64,000 bases of DNA from DASUTB01 sp036374835 (GCA_036374835.1 DASUTB010000037.1:42362-106361), one strand, 5' to 3'. Positions 35,463 through 44,053 are shown, numbered from the stretch's first letter. Translations and numbers: made by a program. The notes: generated by a model not told the origin, from the letters alone.

Positions 35463-35825
35463 TCAGTTCGCCGGCGGCTCGCCGCTGTCGATGTGTCGGA
35501 GCTGCCGTCCGCCGAGCACGTGGAAGTGTAGATGCTTGATCGCCTGCCCGCCGCGGCTGCCGACGTTCGTCGTCACCCGGTAACCGTCTGCGGTTCCTTC
35601 GGCGTCGGCCACGTCGCGCGCGAGGGCGAAGCAGCGGGATAGCAGGTCGGCATGGTCGGCGGTGAGTTCGTGAGCCGAATCGATGTGTTCGTGCGGGATG
35701 ATAAGCACGTGAACCGGGGCACGAGGGTATATGTCACGAATTGCTATGACGCCATCTCCCGCTGCCACCTGTTCGGACGGTGCGTCGCCGGCCACGATCG
35801 AGCAGAACAAGCAGTCATTACCCAT
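35463..35825 (-). CDS. HIT-family nucleotide hydrolase
   Basis: This 120-aa HIT protein has the zinc-binding-type N-terminus DCLFCSIVAGDAPSEQV, VHVLIIPHEHIDSAHEL and the histidine triad QAIKHLHFHVLGGRQL near the C-terminus. Such proteins hydrolyse nucleoside phosphoramidates. ATG 35825 is chosen; upstream frame runs into the palindrome at 35869. Placement before phoH is common in Actinobacteria, though here they diverge. Confidence 0.92.
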   Translation of the reverse strand: MGNDCLFCSIVAGDAPSEQVAAGDGVIAIRDIYPRAPVHVLIIPHEHIDSAHELTADHADLLSRCFALARDVADAEGTADGYRVTTNVGSRGGQAIKHLHFHVLGGRQLRHIDSGEPPAN

Positions 35826-35868
35826 GGTCGAGGATCCTCCCACAGACGTCCCTATGTCGCGGCGTGTG

Positions 35869-35956
35869 GTTCGATCACGTCCACCACCCGTGGCGACATC
35901 ACAACAGGCTTGCATGCATGGTGTGATGTCGCCACGGGTGGTGGACGTGATCGAAC
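35869..35956. repeat. Palindromic intergenic repeat, family C copy 2 (intact)
   Basis: A perfect 35-bp dyad pairs 35869-35903 with 35922-35956 around an 18-nt loop containing GCATGCAT. The outer end is GTTCGATCACGTCCACCACC. It lies in the divergent gap between the HIT and phoH genes. The perfect arms imply recent spread or selection for the structure. Related copies are at 6107 and 47727. Confidence 0.95.
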
Positions 35957-36077
35957 GACGGCGGCCGGGCGGCGCGCCGGAATAACGATTCCGCGCGGTC
36001 TCGTTGGACGAGTACGATTGAGACCGTTCGCACAGCCGAGACTGGAAGTAGGCGAGATAGGGCCGTCAGGCCGGCTA

Positions 36078-37154
36078 ATGGCCGATTTACGAGTTACTGA
36101 CACCGAGGCACACGCTTTCGAGAACACCGGCCGGGCGCGGGACACCGAGCCAGCCGAGCACAAGATCGTTATTCCTTCGAGCATCCCCATGGTCAGCCTG
36201 CTGGGCTCCGGGGACGAGTTGCTACGCGTCGTCGAGGATTCCTTCCCGAAGCTCGACATCCTCGTGCGCGGCAACGAGGTGACGATCACCGGTCCACCGG
36301 CGGAGATCGCCGAGGCCGAGCGGCTCATCGACGAGTTGGTCGCGGTGATCCGGACCGGCCAGGGCCTGACCCGGCAGGCGGTGGAGCACACGCTGGCCAT
36401 GCTGCGGGCCCGGACGCGGGAACGTCCGGCGGACGTGCTGACCACGAACATCCTGTCCAACCGGGGCCGCACGATCCGCCCGAAGACGCTCAACCAGAAG
36501 CGTTACGTCGATGCGATCGACAAACACACGATCGTGTTCGGCATCGGTCCGGCCGGTACCGGGAAGACCTACCTGGCCGTCGCCAAGGCGGTGCAGGCGC
36601 TGCAGGCCAAGCAGGTCACCCGCATTCTGTTGACCCGCCCGGCGATCGAGGCGGGAGAGCGGCTCGGATTCCTCCCCGGCACGCTGTCGGAGAAGATCGA
36701 CCCGTACCTGCGGCCGTTATACGACGCGCTGCACGAAATGATGGACCCGGCGAGCATCCCGCAGCTCATGACCGAGGGCACCATCGAGGTGGCGCCCTTG
36801 GGATATATGCGCGGGCGCACGTTGAACGACGCATTCGTCATCCTCGACGAGGCACAGAACACCTCGCCGGAGCAGATGAAGATGTTCCTCACCCGGCTCG
36901 GCTTCGGCTCGAAGATGGTGGTGACCGGTGACGTCACGCAGATCGACCTGCCGACCGGAACCGACAGCGGCCTGAAGGTCGTGCAGAAGATCCTCGACGG
37001 GATCGAGGACGTGCACTTCTGCCAACTTGCCAGCCAGGACGTCGTGCGGCACCGTCTGGTGAGCAAGATCGTCGATGCGTACACACAGTTCGATGCCGGC
37101 ACGGCGGCGCGTGCGTCCGGAAGGGGCAACGAACGCCACGGGAGACGCCGGTGA
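36078..37154 (+). CDS. PhoH-family ATPase
   Basis: This 358-aa protein has an N-terminal KH-like segment (LDILVRGNEVTITGPPAEIA) and a P-loop ATPase domain with IGPAGTGKTYLAVAKAVQAL (Walker A, about residues 154-173), AFVILDEAQNTSPEQMKMFL (Walker B) and VVTGDVTQIDLPTGTDSGL. It is thought to act in RNA metabolism with YbeY, whose gene overlaps its stop by GTGA. ATG 36078 gives the family-like length; the longer open frame upstream passes through the palindrome. Confidence 0.92.
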   Translation: MADLRVTDTEAHAFENTGRARDTEPAEHKIVIPSSIPMVSLLGSGDELLRVVEDSFPKLDILVRGNEVTITGPPAEIAEAERLIDELVAVIRTGQGLTRQAVEHTLAMLRARTRERPADVLTTNILSNRGRTIRPKTLNQKRYVDAIDKHTIVFGIGPAGTGKTYLAVAKAVQALQAKQVTRILLTRPAIEAGERLGFLPGTLSEKIDPYLRPLYDALHEMMDPASIPQLMTEGTIEVAPLGYMRGRTLNDAFVILDEAQNTSPEQMKMFLTRLGFGSKMVVTGDVTQIDLPTGTDSGLKVVQKILDGIEDVHFCQLASQDVVRHRLVSKIVDAYTQFDAGTAARASGRGNERHGRRR

Positions 37155-37606
37155 CCGTTGAGGTCAACAACGAGACCAGCACCGAGCTGGACGAGAAGGC
37201 GCTCATCGATCTGTGCAGATTCGTACTCGACCAGCTGCGGATCCACCCGGCGGCCGAGTTGGCCGTCATGCTGGTCGACCCCGGCCCCATGGAGGAACTG
37301 CACTTGCAGTGGCTGGACGAACCCGGGCCGACGGACGTCCTGTCCTTCCCGATGGACGAGCTGCGTCCCACGCCCGAGGGCGAAGAGCCACCCCCCGGCC
37401 TGCTCGGCGACGTCGTGATATGCCCGGAAGTCGCGCGCCGTCAGGCCACCCAGGCGGGCCATTCCTTCGAGAACGAGATTAGCCTCTTGACAACACACGG
37501 CATACTCCATCTCCTCGGCTACGACCACGCCGAGCCGGAGGAGGAGAAGGAGATGTTCGGCTTGCAGAAACGGTTGCTCGACGACTGGCGGGCCAGGAGG
37601 CAATAG
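37151..37606 (+). CDS. ybeY: Endoribonuclease YbeY (rRNA maturation)
   Basis: This 151-aa metalloprotein has the zinc motif HGILHLLGYDHAEPEEE near residues 115-131 and GPTDVLSFPMDE upstream. It takes part in 16S rRNA 3' processing and ribosome quality control. Overlaps phoH by four bases and lies two bases before the CNNM gene, so all are one operon. Confidence 0.96.
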   Translation: MTVEVNNETSTELDEKALIDLCRFVLDQLRIHPAAELAVMLVDPGPMEELHLQWLDEPGPTDVLSFPMDELRPTPEGEEPPPGLLGDVVICPEVARRQATQAGHSFENEISLLTTHGILHLLGYDHAEPEEEKEMFGLQKRLLDDWRARRQ

Positions 37607-37608
37607 CT

Positions 37609-38922
37609 GTGTCGCTCGATGACGGCTGGACCCTTGCCGGTGCGGCCGCCCTGGTCGTGCTGGCCGGGTTGCTCGCCATGGCCGAGTCGGCGCTGGCGGC
37701 ATTCTCCAAGGCGCGCGCCGACGAGCTGGTCAACCAGGACCGGCAGGGCGCGGTGCGCCTGCGCGCCCTTGTCGAAGATCCGGCGCCGGCACTGAACACG
37801 GCGTTGTTCCTACGTATCGCCGCCGAGATCGCCGCGGTGATCCTCGTCGCCGTCGTGCTCTTCGAAGTGTTCGACATGCGGTGGCCGACGGTCGTCGGTG
37901 GCGCGCTGGTCATGACCGTCGTTTCCTACGTCGTGATCGGTGTCGCTCCGCGCACGGTCGGCCGGCAGCACGCCGAAACCGTCGCACTGGCCTCAGCCGG
38001 TCCGTTGCTGGCCCTCACCGCGGTCCTCGGGCCGATACCGCGCGGCCTAATCGCGCTGGGCAATATGGTGACGCCGGGCAAGGGTTTCCGAGCCGGACCG
38101 TTCGCCACCGAAGCCGAGCTGCGTGAGCTCGTCGATCTGGCCGAGGCCGGGCGGGTGATCGAATCCGGCGAGCGGGAGATGATCCACTCGGTGTTCGACC
38201 TCGGCGACACGATCGTGCGCGAAGTCATGGTGCCGCGTCCCGACGTGGTGTTCATCGAAGCCGGCAAGACCCTCCGGCAGTTCCAGTCGCTGGCGTTGCG
38301 CAGCGGGTTCAGCCGGATCCCGGTCGTCGGATCGGCCGGGCTGGACGACGTGATCGGCGTGGCGTATCTCAAGGACGCCGCGCGCCGGCTGTACGACCAT
38401 CGCGACGCCGAGTCGGTGGAGCGGGTGTCGTCGATCATGCGCCCGGCGGCGTTCGTCCCCGATTCCAAACCGGTGGACGAGCTGTTGCGGGAAATGCAGG
38501 CGCAGCGGATCCACGTGACGATCGTCGTCGACGAGTACGGCGGTACGGCCGGACTGGTCACGATCGAAGACATCCTCGAAGAGATCGTCGGGGAGATCTC
38601 AGACGAGTACGACGCCATCGAGGAACCGGTCACCAAGCTCGAGGACGGCTCGTTCCGGGTCAGCGCCCGGCTGCACGTCTCGGAGCTCGGCGATCTGTTC
38701 GGCATCGAGCTGTCCGACGAGGACGTCGACAGCGTCGGCGGGCTGATGGCCAAGGCACTGGGCCGGGTCCCGATTCCAGGAGCCGAGGCCGACGTGGCCG
38801 GGCTGCACCTGGTGGCCGAGCACACCACCGGACGCCGCAACCGGATCCGCACGATTCACGTCACGCCGATCGCCGAGGAGGCGCTGGCCGACGACGCGGC
38901 CGACGAGGAGGGTATCGCGTGA
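37609..38922 (+). CDS. CNNM/CorC-family membrane protein (hemolysin-like)
   Basis: This 437-aa protein has an N-terminal DUF21 domain of three to four helices (LAGAAALVVLAGLLAMAESA), a CBS pair (VREVMVPRPDVVFIEAGKTL, HVTIVVDEYGGTAGLVTIED) and a CorC_HlyC C-terminal domain (VGGLMAKALGRVPIPGAEAD). Members move or sense Mg2+ or Co2+. Start GTG 37609 follows GGAGGCAATAGCT. The last codons overlap the next gene by GTGA. Confidence 0.92.
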   Translation: MSLDDGWTLAGAAALVVLAGLLAMAESALAAFSKARADELVNQDRQGAVRLRALVEDPAPALNTALFLRIAAEIAAVILVAVVLFEVFDMRWPTVVGGALVMTVVSYVVIGVAPRTVGRQHAETVALASAGPLLALTAVLGPIPRGLIALGNMVTPGKGFRAGPFATEAELRELVDLAEAGRVIESGEREMIHSVFDLGDTIVREVMVPRPDVVFIEAGKTLRQFQSLALRSGFSRIPVVGSAGLDDVIGVAYLKDAARRLYDHRDAESVERVSSIMRPAAFVPDSKPVDELLREMQAQRIHVTIVVDEYGGTAGLVTIEDILEEIVGEISDEYDAIEEPVTKLEDGSFRVSARLHVSELGDLFGIELSDEDVDSVGGLMAKALGRVPIPGAEADVAGLHLVAEHTTGRRNRIRTIHVTPIAEEALADDAADEEGIA

Positions 38923-39272
38923 GCGGGCTGTCGGACGAGGATTCCAAGCTGGTGACGCTCGCCCGGGCGACGCGGGCGCGCACCGGAGCTGCCGAGGGGG
39001 CGGCCGTCCGGGACGGGGACGGACGTACGTACGCCGCGGCGTCGGTGGCGCTGCCGTCGTTGACGCTGTCCGCCCTGCAGGTCGCGGTCGCGATGGCGGT
39101 CTCGAGTGGCGCGACGAGCCTGGAAGCCGCCGCGGTGGTCGCGGACGCTGGTGCGGACCGGTTCGATGGCGAGGTCGCCGGCACATCCGCGGTGCGTGAG
39201 ATGGCCGGTGCGGGCGTACCGGTGATCATTGTCGGTCCCGACGGCTCGGCGGTGGCATCGGCTGTGACGTGA
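38919..39272 (+). CDS. Cytidine-deaminase-like protein lacking catalytic residues
   Basis: This 117-aa protein occupies the place where Actinobacteria often have a small cytidine-deaminase homologue, between CNNM and era. The fold signature is visible (DGRTYAAASVALPSLTLSAL, then AVAMAVSSGATSLEAAAVVA), but the catalytic Cys-Ala-Glu is replaced by Ser-Ala-Leu and the later Pro-Cys-x2-Cys is absent. It therefore cannot bind zinc or deaminate cytidine. A structural or regulatory role is possible. GTG 38919 overlaps the CNNM stop. Confidence 0.75.
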   Translation: MSGLSDEDSKLVTLARATRARTGAAEGAAVRDGDGRTYAAASVALPSLTLSALQVAVAMAVSSGATSLEAAAVVADAGADRFDGEVAGTSAVREMAGAGVPVIIVGPDGSAVASAVT

Positions 39273-39326
39273 TCCTCGGTGGCCATGGATGGGCGTAGTC
39301 GCCAAGACGTCGTAGGCTAACGGGCT

Positions 39327-41765
39327 ATGTCCTCTGCCCATGCTCGATCCTCGGGGGGAACATTCCGCAATTTGGCGACGCTCATCGTCGTCAGCGGGCT
39401 TGCCGGCGTCCTTGTCGTCGGCTTGGCATTGCCATTCGCGACCGGGCTCGGCTGGGTCGCCCGCGAGAGCGCGACCGGATTCCAGGAGATGTCCGCGAAC
39501 GCGGAGCTCGGTGCGCTGCCCGAGCGTTCGCGCGTCGTGGAGGCGGACGGTTCGACGCTGGCCACGTTCTATTCCGAGAACCGGACGTACGTCCCGCTGC
39601 ACAAGGTCTCCCAGCCGATGCAGGACGCGACGATCGCGATCGAGGACCACCGCTTCTTCGACCACGGTCCGATCGACTTGAAGGGCACGCTTCGTGCGTT
39701 CATCGGCAACGTCGAGGCCGGCGAGATCACAGCGGGCGGCTCGACGCTGACCCAGCAGTACGCGAAGCTGCTGCGACAGAGCCAGGCCAAGACCGAGGAG
39801 GAGGCGGCCGCGGCGCTCGAGGAGTCGTACAGCCGCAAGCTCGCCGAGCTGCGGCTGGCCATCGAGATCGAGCGTGAGCTGACCAAGGAGGAGATCCTCG
39901 AGCGGTACATCAACATCGCGTACTACGGGGCGAGCGTGTACGGCGTCGAGGAAGCGGCCAACCGCTACTTCTCGACGACCGCGGAGAAGCTCACGGTGCC
40001 GCAGGCCGCCATGCTCGCCGGACTGGTGCAGCGGCCCAGCGCCTACGACCCGACGCAGAACCCGGAAGCCGCGCTCGAGCGCCGCAACGTCGTCATCGAC
40101 CGCATGGCCGAGCTGCAGATGATCACTCCGGAGCAGGCCGAGAAGGCGAAGAAGAAGAAGCTCGGACTTGACGTCAGCCCGGTCCGGAACGGTTGCTCGG
40201 CGACCTGGACGCCGTTCTACTGCCAGTATGTTCAGAACGAGCTCGACATCATCCTCGGTGACGAATCCGACGAACTCCTGTACCAGGGCGGGTTGACGAT
40301 CGAGACGACGCTGCAGCGCAAGCCTCAGAAGGCAGCGCAGGACGCCATTGCCGACTGGGTGGCGCCGGGGGACGAGTCCGCGGCCGCCCTCGCGTCGGTG
40401 GAGCCGGGAACGGGCGCGATCAAAGCTCTCGCTCACTCGCGCGACTGGGGCGACGGCGAAGGGAAGACTCACTTCAACTACGCCGTCGACAAGTTCTACG
40501 TCGACGGTGAGCGTCAATATGAGATGGGTGGCGGCGACGGGTTCCAACCCGGGTCCACGTTCAAGGTGTGGGTCGCGGCCGCGGCGCTCCAGCAGGGCCT
40601 CTCGGTGAACACGCCGATCGACTCTCCAGCGGAGCTGGACCTGGGCGATGAGACCTGGCGGGCGTGCGAAGGCACCGTGTCGGCTCCCAGCGACTACACA
40701 CCTGGGAACTATCCGGGTAGCCCGTCCGGCCTGATGAACCTGCGCACCGCGATCGAGAAGTCGGTCAACACGTACTTCCTCCAGCTCAGCCAAGAAACCG
40801 GTTTGTGCGATCCGTGGACCATCGCAACCCAGTCGGGCCTGAGTTTCAGCGATGGCGAGCCACTCGAGCAGGTGGCGTCGTTCACGCTCGGCGTCAACCC
40901 GGTCTCGCCACTGTCGATGGCCGAGGGGTATGCGATGTTCGCCGCACGAGGTGTGCACTGCGAGCCATACGCCATCACGCGGGTCATCGGCCAGGACGGT
41001 GAGGTCCTGTTCGAGCGGGAGCCCAACTGTAACCGCGTGCTGGATGAACGCGTCGCCGACGCGATGAACGATCTTCTTCGCGGCGTCGTGGAGAATCCGG
41101 GGGCGACGGGGAACGCGATGCGGCTCGCCGGCGGTCGTCCGGCAGCCGGAAAGACGGGAACGACCAACGGCGTCAAGGCCGTGTGGTGGGTCGGCTACAC
41201 ACCGCAACTGTCCACCGCGGTCGGCCTGTCGGACCCGGACCCTCCGGAGGGTGAGGGCGACAGCTGGACCCTTGAGGGGCGGACGTTCAACGGCGTCTAT
41301 TTCGATAACATGTGCGGTGGCTGCGTTCCGGGTCCGATCTGGAAGCAGATGATGGACGCCGCGCTGGCCGATGAGCAGATTCTGCCGTTCGTTCCGGCCG
41401 ACCCGTCCGTCCTGCAGGGCGAGACGTCGCGCGTCCCCGATGTGCGCGGTATGGACGTCCAGCAGGCCCATGAGGTGCTGAGCCAGGCCGGCTTCCAGGT
41501 GCGGGTCAACGAGGAGCGCGCCGAGTCCGACGTCCCGCCCAACCAGGTCATCGAGGTCGATCCGGCACCGTGGTCGTGGTTGACCGTGGGCAGCGAGGTC
41601 ACCATCACCGTCAGCAAGGGCAGGGGTGGTGACAACTGCATCTCCATTCCGTTCTTCAACGACTGCGAGGACGAGGACGAGGGTGACGGTGGCGGTGGCG
41701 GTGACGACGACGGCGGTGGCCCGGGCAACGGTGGCGGCAACGGCGGCGGGGACGGTGATGGTTGA
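39327..41765 (+). CDS. Bifunctional penicillin-binding protein with PASTA domain
   Basis: This 812-aa class A PBP has a membrane anchor (about residues 14-38), a glycosyltransferase domain (AIEDHRFFDHGPIDLKGTLR, GGSTLTQQYAKLLRQSQ), a transpeptidase domain with GSTFKVW (SxxK near residue 410), KSVNTYF and GKTGTTNG (near 609), one PASTA domain (VPDVRGMDVQQAHEVLSQAG, about 695-770) and a Gly/Asp-rich tail. It builds and cross-links peptidoglycan. The stop overlaps the start of era by 8 nt. A -10-like TAGGCT 10 nt before ATG 39327 suggests a near-leaderless start. Confidence 0.93.
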   Translation: MSSAHARSSGGTFRNLATLIVVSGLAGVLVVGLALPFATGLGWVARESATGFQEMSANAELGALPERSRVVEADGSTLATFYSENRTYVPLHKVSQPMQDATIAIEDHRFFDHGPIDLKGTLRAFIGNVEAGEITAGGSTLTQQYAKLLRQSQAKTEEEAAAALEESYSRKLAELRLAIEIERELTKEEILERYINIAYYGASVYGVEEAANRYFSTTAEKLTVPQAAMLAGLVQRPSAYDPTQNPEAALERRNVVIDRMAELQMITPEQAEKAKKKKLGLDVSPVRNGCSATWTPFYCQYVQNELDIILGDESDELLYQGGLTIETTLQRKPQKAAQDAIADWVAPGDESAAALASVEPGTGAIKALAHSRDWGDGEGKTHFNYAVDKFYVDGERQYEMGGGDGFQPGSTFKVWVAAAALQQGLSVNTPIDSPAELDLGDETWRACEGTVSAPSDYTPGNYPGSPSGLMNLRTAIEKSVNTYFLQLSQETGLCDPWTIATQSGLSFSDGEPLEQVASFTLGVNPVSPLSMAEGYAMFAARGVHCEPYAITRVIGQDGEVLFEREPNCNRVLDERVADAMNDLLRGVVENPGATGNAMRLAGGRPAAGKTGTTNGVKAVWWVGYTPQLSTAVGLSDPDPPEGEGDSWTLEGRTFNGVYFDNMCGGCVPGPIWKQMMDAALADEQILPFVPADPSVLQGETSRVPDVRGMDVQQAHEVLSQAGFQVRVNEERAESDVPPNQVIEVDPAPWSWLTVGSEVTITVSKGRGGDNCISIPFFNDCEDEDEGDGGGGGDDDGGGPGNGGGNGGGDGDG

Positions 41766-42678
41766 GCCGTACCGCTCCGGCTTCGCGTGTTTCGTCGGGC
41801 GGCCGAACACGGGTAAGTCGACCCTGATCAACGCGCTGGTCGGGCACAAGGTCGCGATCACGTCGACGAAGCCGCAGACCACCCGGCACGCGATCCGGGG
41901 CATCGTCCACCGCGCCGACGGCCAGCTTGTTCTGGTCGACACGCCGGGCCTGCACCGGCCCCGGACATTGTTGGGGGAGCGGCTCAACGACGTCGTGCGG
42001 ACCACCTGGGCAGAGGTCGACCTGATCGGTTTCTGCCTGCCGGCGGACGAGAAGCTCGGCCGCGGCGACCGCTACATCGCCACCGAGCTCGCAAAGCTGA
42101 AGCGCACACCGAAGTTCGCCATCGTCACCAAGACCGACATCGCCACGCGCGACCAGATCGCCGCGCAGCTCGCCGCGGTCACGGAGCTCGGATCCGAGCT
42201 CGGCATCGACTGGGCGGAGGTGGTGCCGGTCTCGGCGGTCAGCGGCGACCAGGTGGCGCTTCTCGCCGACCTCGTGCTGGCCGCGCTGCCGGAAGGTCCG
42301 CCGCTGTATCCGGATGGCGAGCTCACCGACGAGCCGGAGGAGAAGCTCGTCGCCGAGCTGATCCGGGAGGCGGCGCTTGAGGGCGTACGGGACGAGTTGC
42401 CGCATTCGATCGCGGTCGTCGTCGAGGAGATGGTTGCGCGCGAGGACCGCCCGGAAGACCGTCCCCTCCTGGACGTCCACGCGAACATCTACGTCGAGCG
42501 GGAGAGCCAGAAGTCCATCGTGATCGGCAAGGGCGGTTCGCGGATGCGTGATGTCGGCTCGCGCGCCCGCGGGCACATCGAGCGGCTGCTCGGAACCCCC
42601 GTCTACCTGGACCTCCATGTCAAGGTCGCCAAGGACTGGCAGCGCGACCCCCGCCAGCTCCGCAAACTCGGCTTCTAA
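41758..42678 (+). CDS. era: GTPase Era
   Basis: This 306-aa GTPase has G1 FVGRPNTGKSTLINALVG, G3 DTPGLHRPR, G4 TKTD and a C-terminal KH domain with SIVIGKGGSRMRDVGSRAR. It helps mature 16S rRNA and assemble the 30S subunit. ATG 41758 (MVEPYRSGFACF) is chosen; the open frame upstream lies in the PBP's Gly-rich tail. It overlaps the PBP gene. Confidence 0.96.
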   Translation: MVEPYRSGFACFVGRPNTGKSTLINALVGHKVAITSTKPQTTRHAIRGIVHRADGQLVLVDTPGLHRPRTLLGERLNDVVRTTWAEVDLIGFCLPADEKLGRGDRYIATELAKLKRTPKFAIVTKTDIATRDQIAAQLAAVTELGSELGIDWAEVVPVSAVSGDQVALLADLVLAALPEGPPLYPDGELTDEPEEKLVAELIREAALEGVRDELPHSIAVVVEEMVAREDRPEDRPLLDVHANIYVERESQKSIVIGKGGSRMRDVGSRARGHIERLLGTPVYLDLHVKVAKDWQRDPRQLRKLGF

Positions 42679-42682
42679 CCCC

Positions 42683-42734
42683 AGAATGACCATGTTAAGC
42701 GGGCATTTCCCGGCCAAACCACGTCCGTAAACCG
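42683..42734. repeat. Family D-related repeat, diverged copy 6
   Basis: Reverse-oriented, beginning AGAATGACCATGTTAAGC, 4 nt after the era stop. It resembles the copy after dnaJ (AGAATGATCACGTTAAGC). The interior is diverged and the assignment is weaker than for other copies. Confidence 0.5.
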
Positions 42735-42800
42735 CGTATCGCAGGTACATGCCCGGCAAGGGCGGAACCGCTCGACGCGGCTCGGCGCTATAGTCGGCGT

Positions 42801-42851
42801 ATGCGTCTTTCCTTGCCGACCTGGTGGTGGCTGCCTCAACCGGCGGCCTAG
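42801..42851 (+). CDS. Trp-rich leader peptide of trpS
   Basis: Sixteen codons from ATG 42801 encode MRLSLPTWWWLPQPAA, with three consecutive Trp codons at 42822-42830, then TAG. A -10-like TATAGT at 42789-42794 puts transcription start at about the ATG, so the ORF is probably leaderless. It sits 90 nt before trpS. It acts as the tryptophanyl-tRNA sensor of the attenuator. Trp-rich peptides before trp genes are known in Streptomyces, including the auxiliary synthetase gene trpRS1. Confidence 0.9.
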   Translation: MRLSLPTWWWLPQPAA

Positions 42852-42896
42852 CCAAGCACGTCCATTCCACGGCCGCCGTTGCCGGCGGCCGTTTCT
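42840..42896 (+). promoter_or_regulatory. trpS attenuator (antiterminator and terminator)
   Basis: Two exclusive folds are visible. Segment 2, CGGCGGCC (42841-42848), inside the leader's last codons, pairs with segment 3, GGCCGCCG (42871-42878), as antiterminator. Segment 3 also pairs with GGCGGCCGT (42884-42892), a 9-bp terminator stem with a TTTCTC tail. A ribosome stalled on the Trp codons frees segment 2 and allows read-through; one that reaches the stop codon hides it and lets the terminator form. Confidence 0.88.
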
Positions 42897-42940
42897 CATG
42901 CCAGGCGGCAATGGCGGCTCCCTGACCAGAAGGAGCCAGC

Positions 42941-43996
42941 ATGACCACCACTATCGCGACCTCGTCCTTGATCGCCGATGAACACGACGTCCTGACCAAC
43001 CCGCATCGATATCGCGTGCTGACCGGCGACCGTCCGACCGGCCCGCTTCATCTCGGGCACTACCTCGGCACGCTGCGGAACAGGGTCCGGCTGCAAGACG
43101 CCGGCGTCGAAACATTCGTCGTCGTCGCCGACTACCAGGTGATCACCGATCGGGACGATCCCGGTGACATCAGCACCAACGTTCACGAGATCGTGCTCGA
43201 CTATCTCGCGGTCGGTCTTGACCCGCAGCGGACGCCGATCTTCGCGCACAGCGCGGTAGGGGCACTCAACCAGCTGATGCTGCCGTTTCTCGCCTTGACC
43301 ACCGAGGGCGAGCTGCGGCGTAATCCGACCGTCAAGGAGGAGGCTGCCGCCGCCGGCGTCAGGTCGCGCAGCGGTTTGCTGCTCACGTATCCGGTGCACC
43401 AGGCGGCCGACATCCTGTTCTGCGGGGGCAATCTCGTTCCGGTCGGCCACGATCAGCTGCCGCACCTGGAGACGACCAGAACGATCGCGCGCAGGTTCAA
43501 CCAGCGATTCGCGGCCGGCGCGGAGATCTTCGCCGAACCGCAGGCGTTGCTGTCGTCGTCACCGAGGCTGCTCGGCATCGACGGCCAGAAGATGAGCAAG
43601 AGCCGCGGCAACGGCATCGCGCTTCGGGCGAGCGCGGACGAGACGGCGCAGGCGTTCCGGAGAGCCGTCACCGATTCCGAGCGTTTGATCACCTATGAGC
43701 CCGAGCGTCGACCGGAGATCGCCAGCCTGTTGGAGATCGGTGCGACGTGCGAGGGGACGACGCCCCGCGCGCTCGCCGAGCAGATCGGTACCGCGGGCGC
43801 CGCGGCGCTGAAGGCGCGCGTCACCGAAGCGGTGAACGAGCATCTGCGACCGTGCCGAGCAAGGCGTGCCGAACTCGCCGCAGACCACGCCGTGGTCAAC
43901 GACGCCCTGCGTGCCGGTGCGGCGCGCGCGAACGAGATCGCGAACCGGACGTTGCGCACCGTGCACGACGCCCTCGGCATGATCTACACGCCCTAA
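42941..43996 (+). CDS. trpS: Tryptophanyl-tRNA synthetase, probably the auxiliary type
   Basis: This 351-aa class I synthetase charges tRNA-Trp. Its HIGH motif is in LTGDRPTGPLHLGHYLGTLR and its KMSKS in IDGQKMSKSRGNGIAL. The GDRPTG-x-LHLGH form is that of auxiliary bacterial TrpRS proteins (Streptomyces trpRS1, Deinococcus TrpRS II) rather than the usual GxxPSG-x-LHLGN. Such enzymes can confer indolmycin resistance. A Trp leader and attenuator precede it, as for the Streptomyces gene. A second, housekeeping trpS should lie elsewhere in the genome. ATG follows GAAGGAG by about 8 nt. Confidence 0.92.
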   Translation: MTTTIATSSLIADEHDVLTNPHRYRVLTGDRPTGPLHLGHYLGTLRNRVRLQDAGVETFVVVADYQVITDRDDPGDISTNVHEIVLDYLAVGLDPQRTPIFAHSAVGALNQLMLPFLALTTEGELRRNPTVKEEAAAAGVRSRSGLLLTYPVHQAADILFCGGNLVPVGHDQLPHLETTRTIARRFNQRFAAGAEIFAEPQALLSSSPRLLGIDGQKMSKSRGNGIALRASADETAQAFRRAVTDSERLITYEPERRPEIASLLEIGATCEGTTPRALAEQIGTAGAAALKARVTEAVNEHLRPCRARRAELAADHAVVNDALRAGAARANEIANRTLRTVHDALGMIYTP

Positions 43997-44000
43997 CCGC

Positions 44001-44053
44001 CATGATCACCGGCACTTTGCACGCCATGTGTGTGAAAAGTGCCGGTGATCATG
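44001..44053. repeat. Palindromic intergenic repeat, family B copy 2
   Basis: Perfect 18-bp arms pair 44001-44018 with 44036-44053 (CATGATCACCGGCACTTT and complement) around a 17-nt loop. It begins 5 nt after the trpS stop. The same arms occur at 12063-12113. Confidence 0.9.

Noticed and set aside
41680..41765. Tandem repeat of GGTGGCGGT-type units at the end of the PBP gene
   Set aside because: It is a Gly/Asp codon run inside the coding sequence, like that at 57530-57660, and not a separate element.
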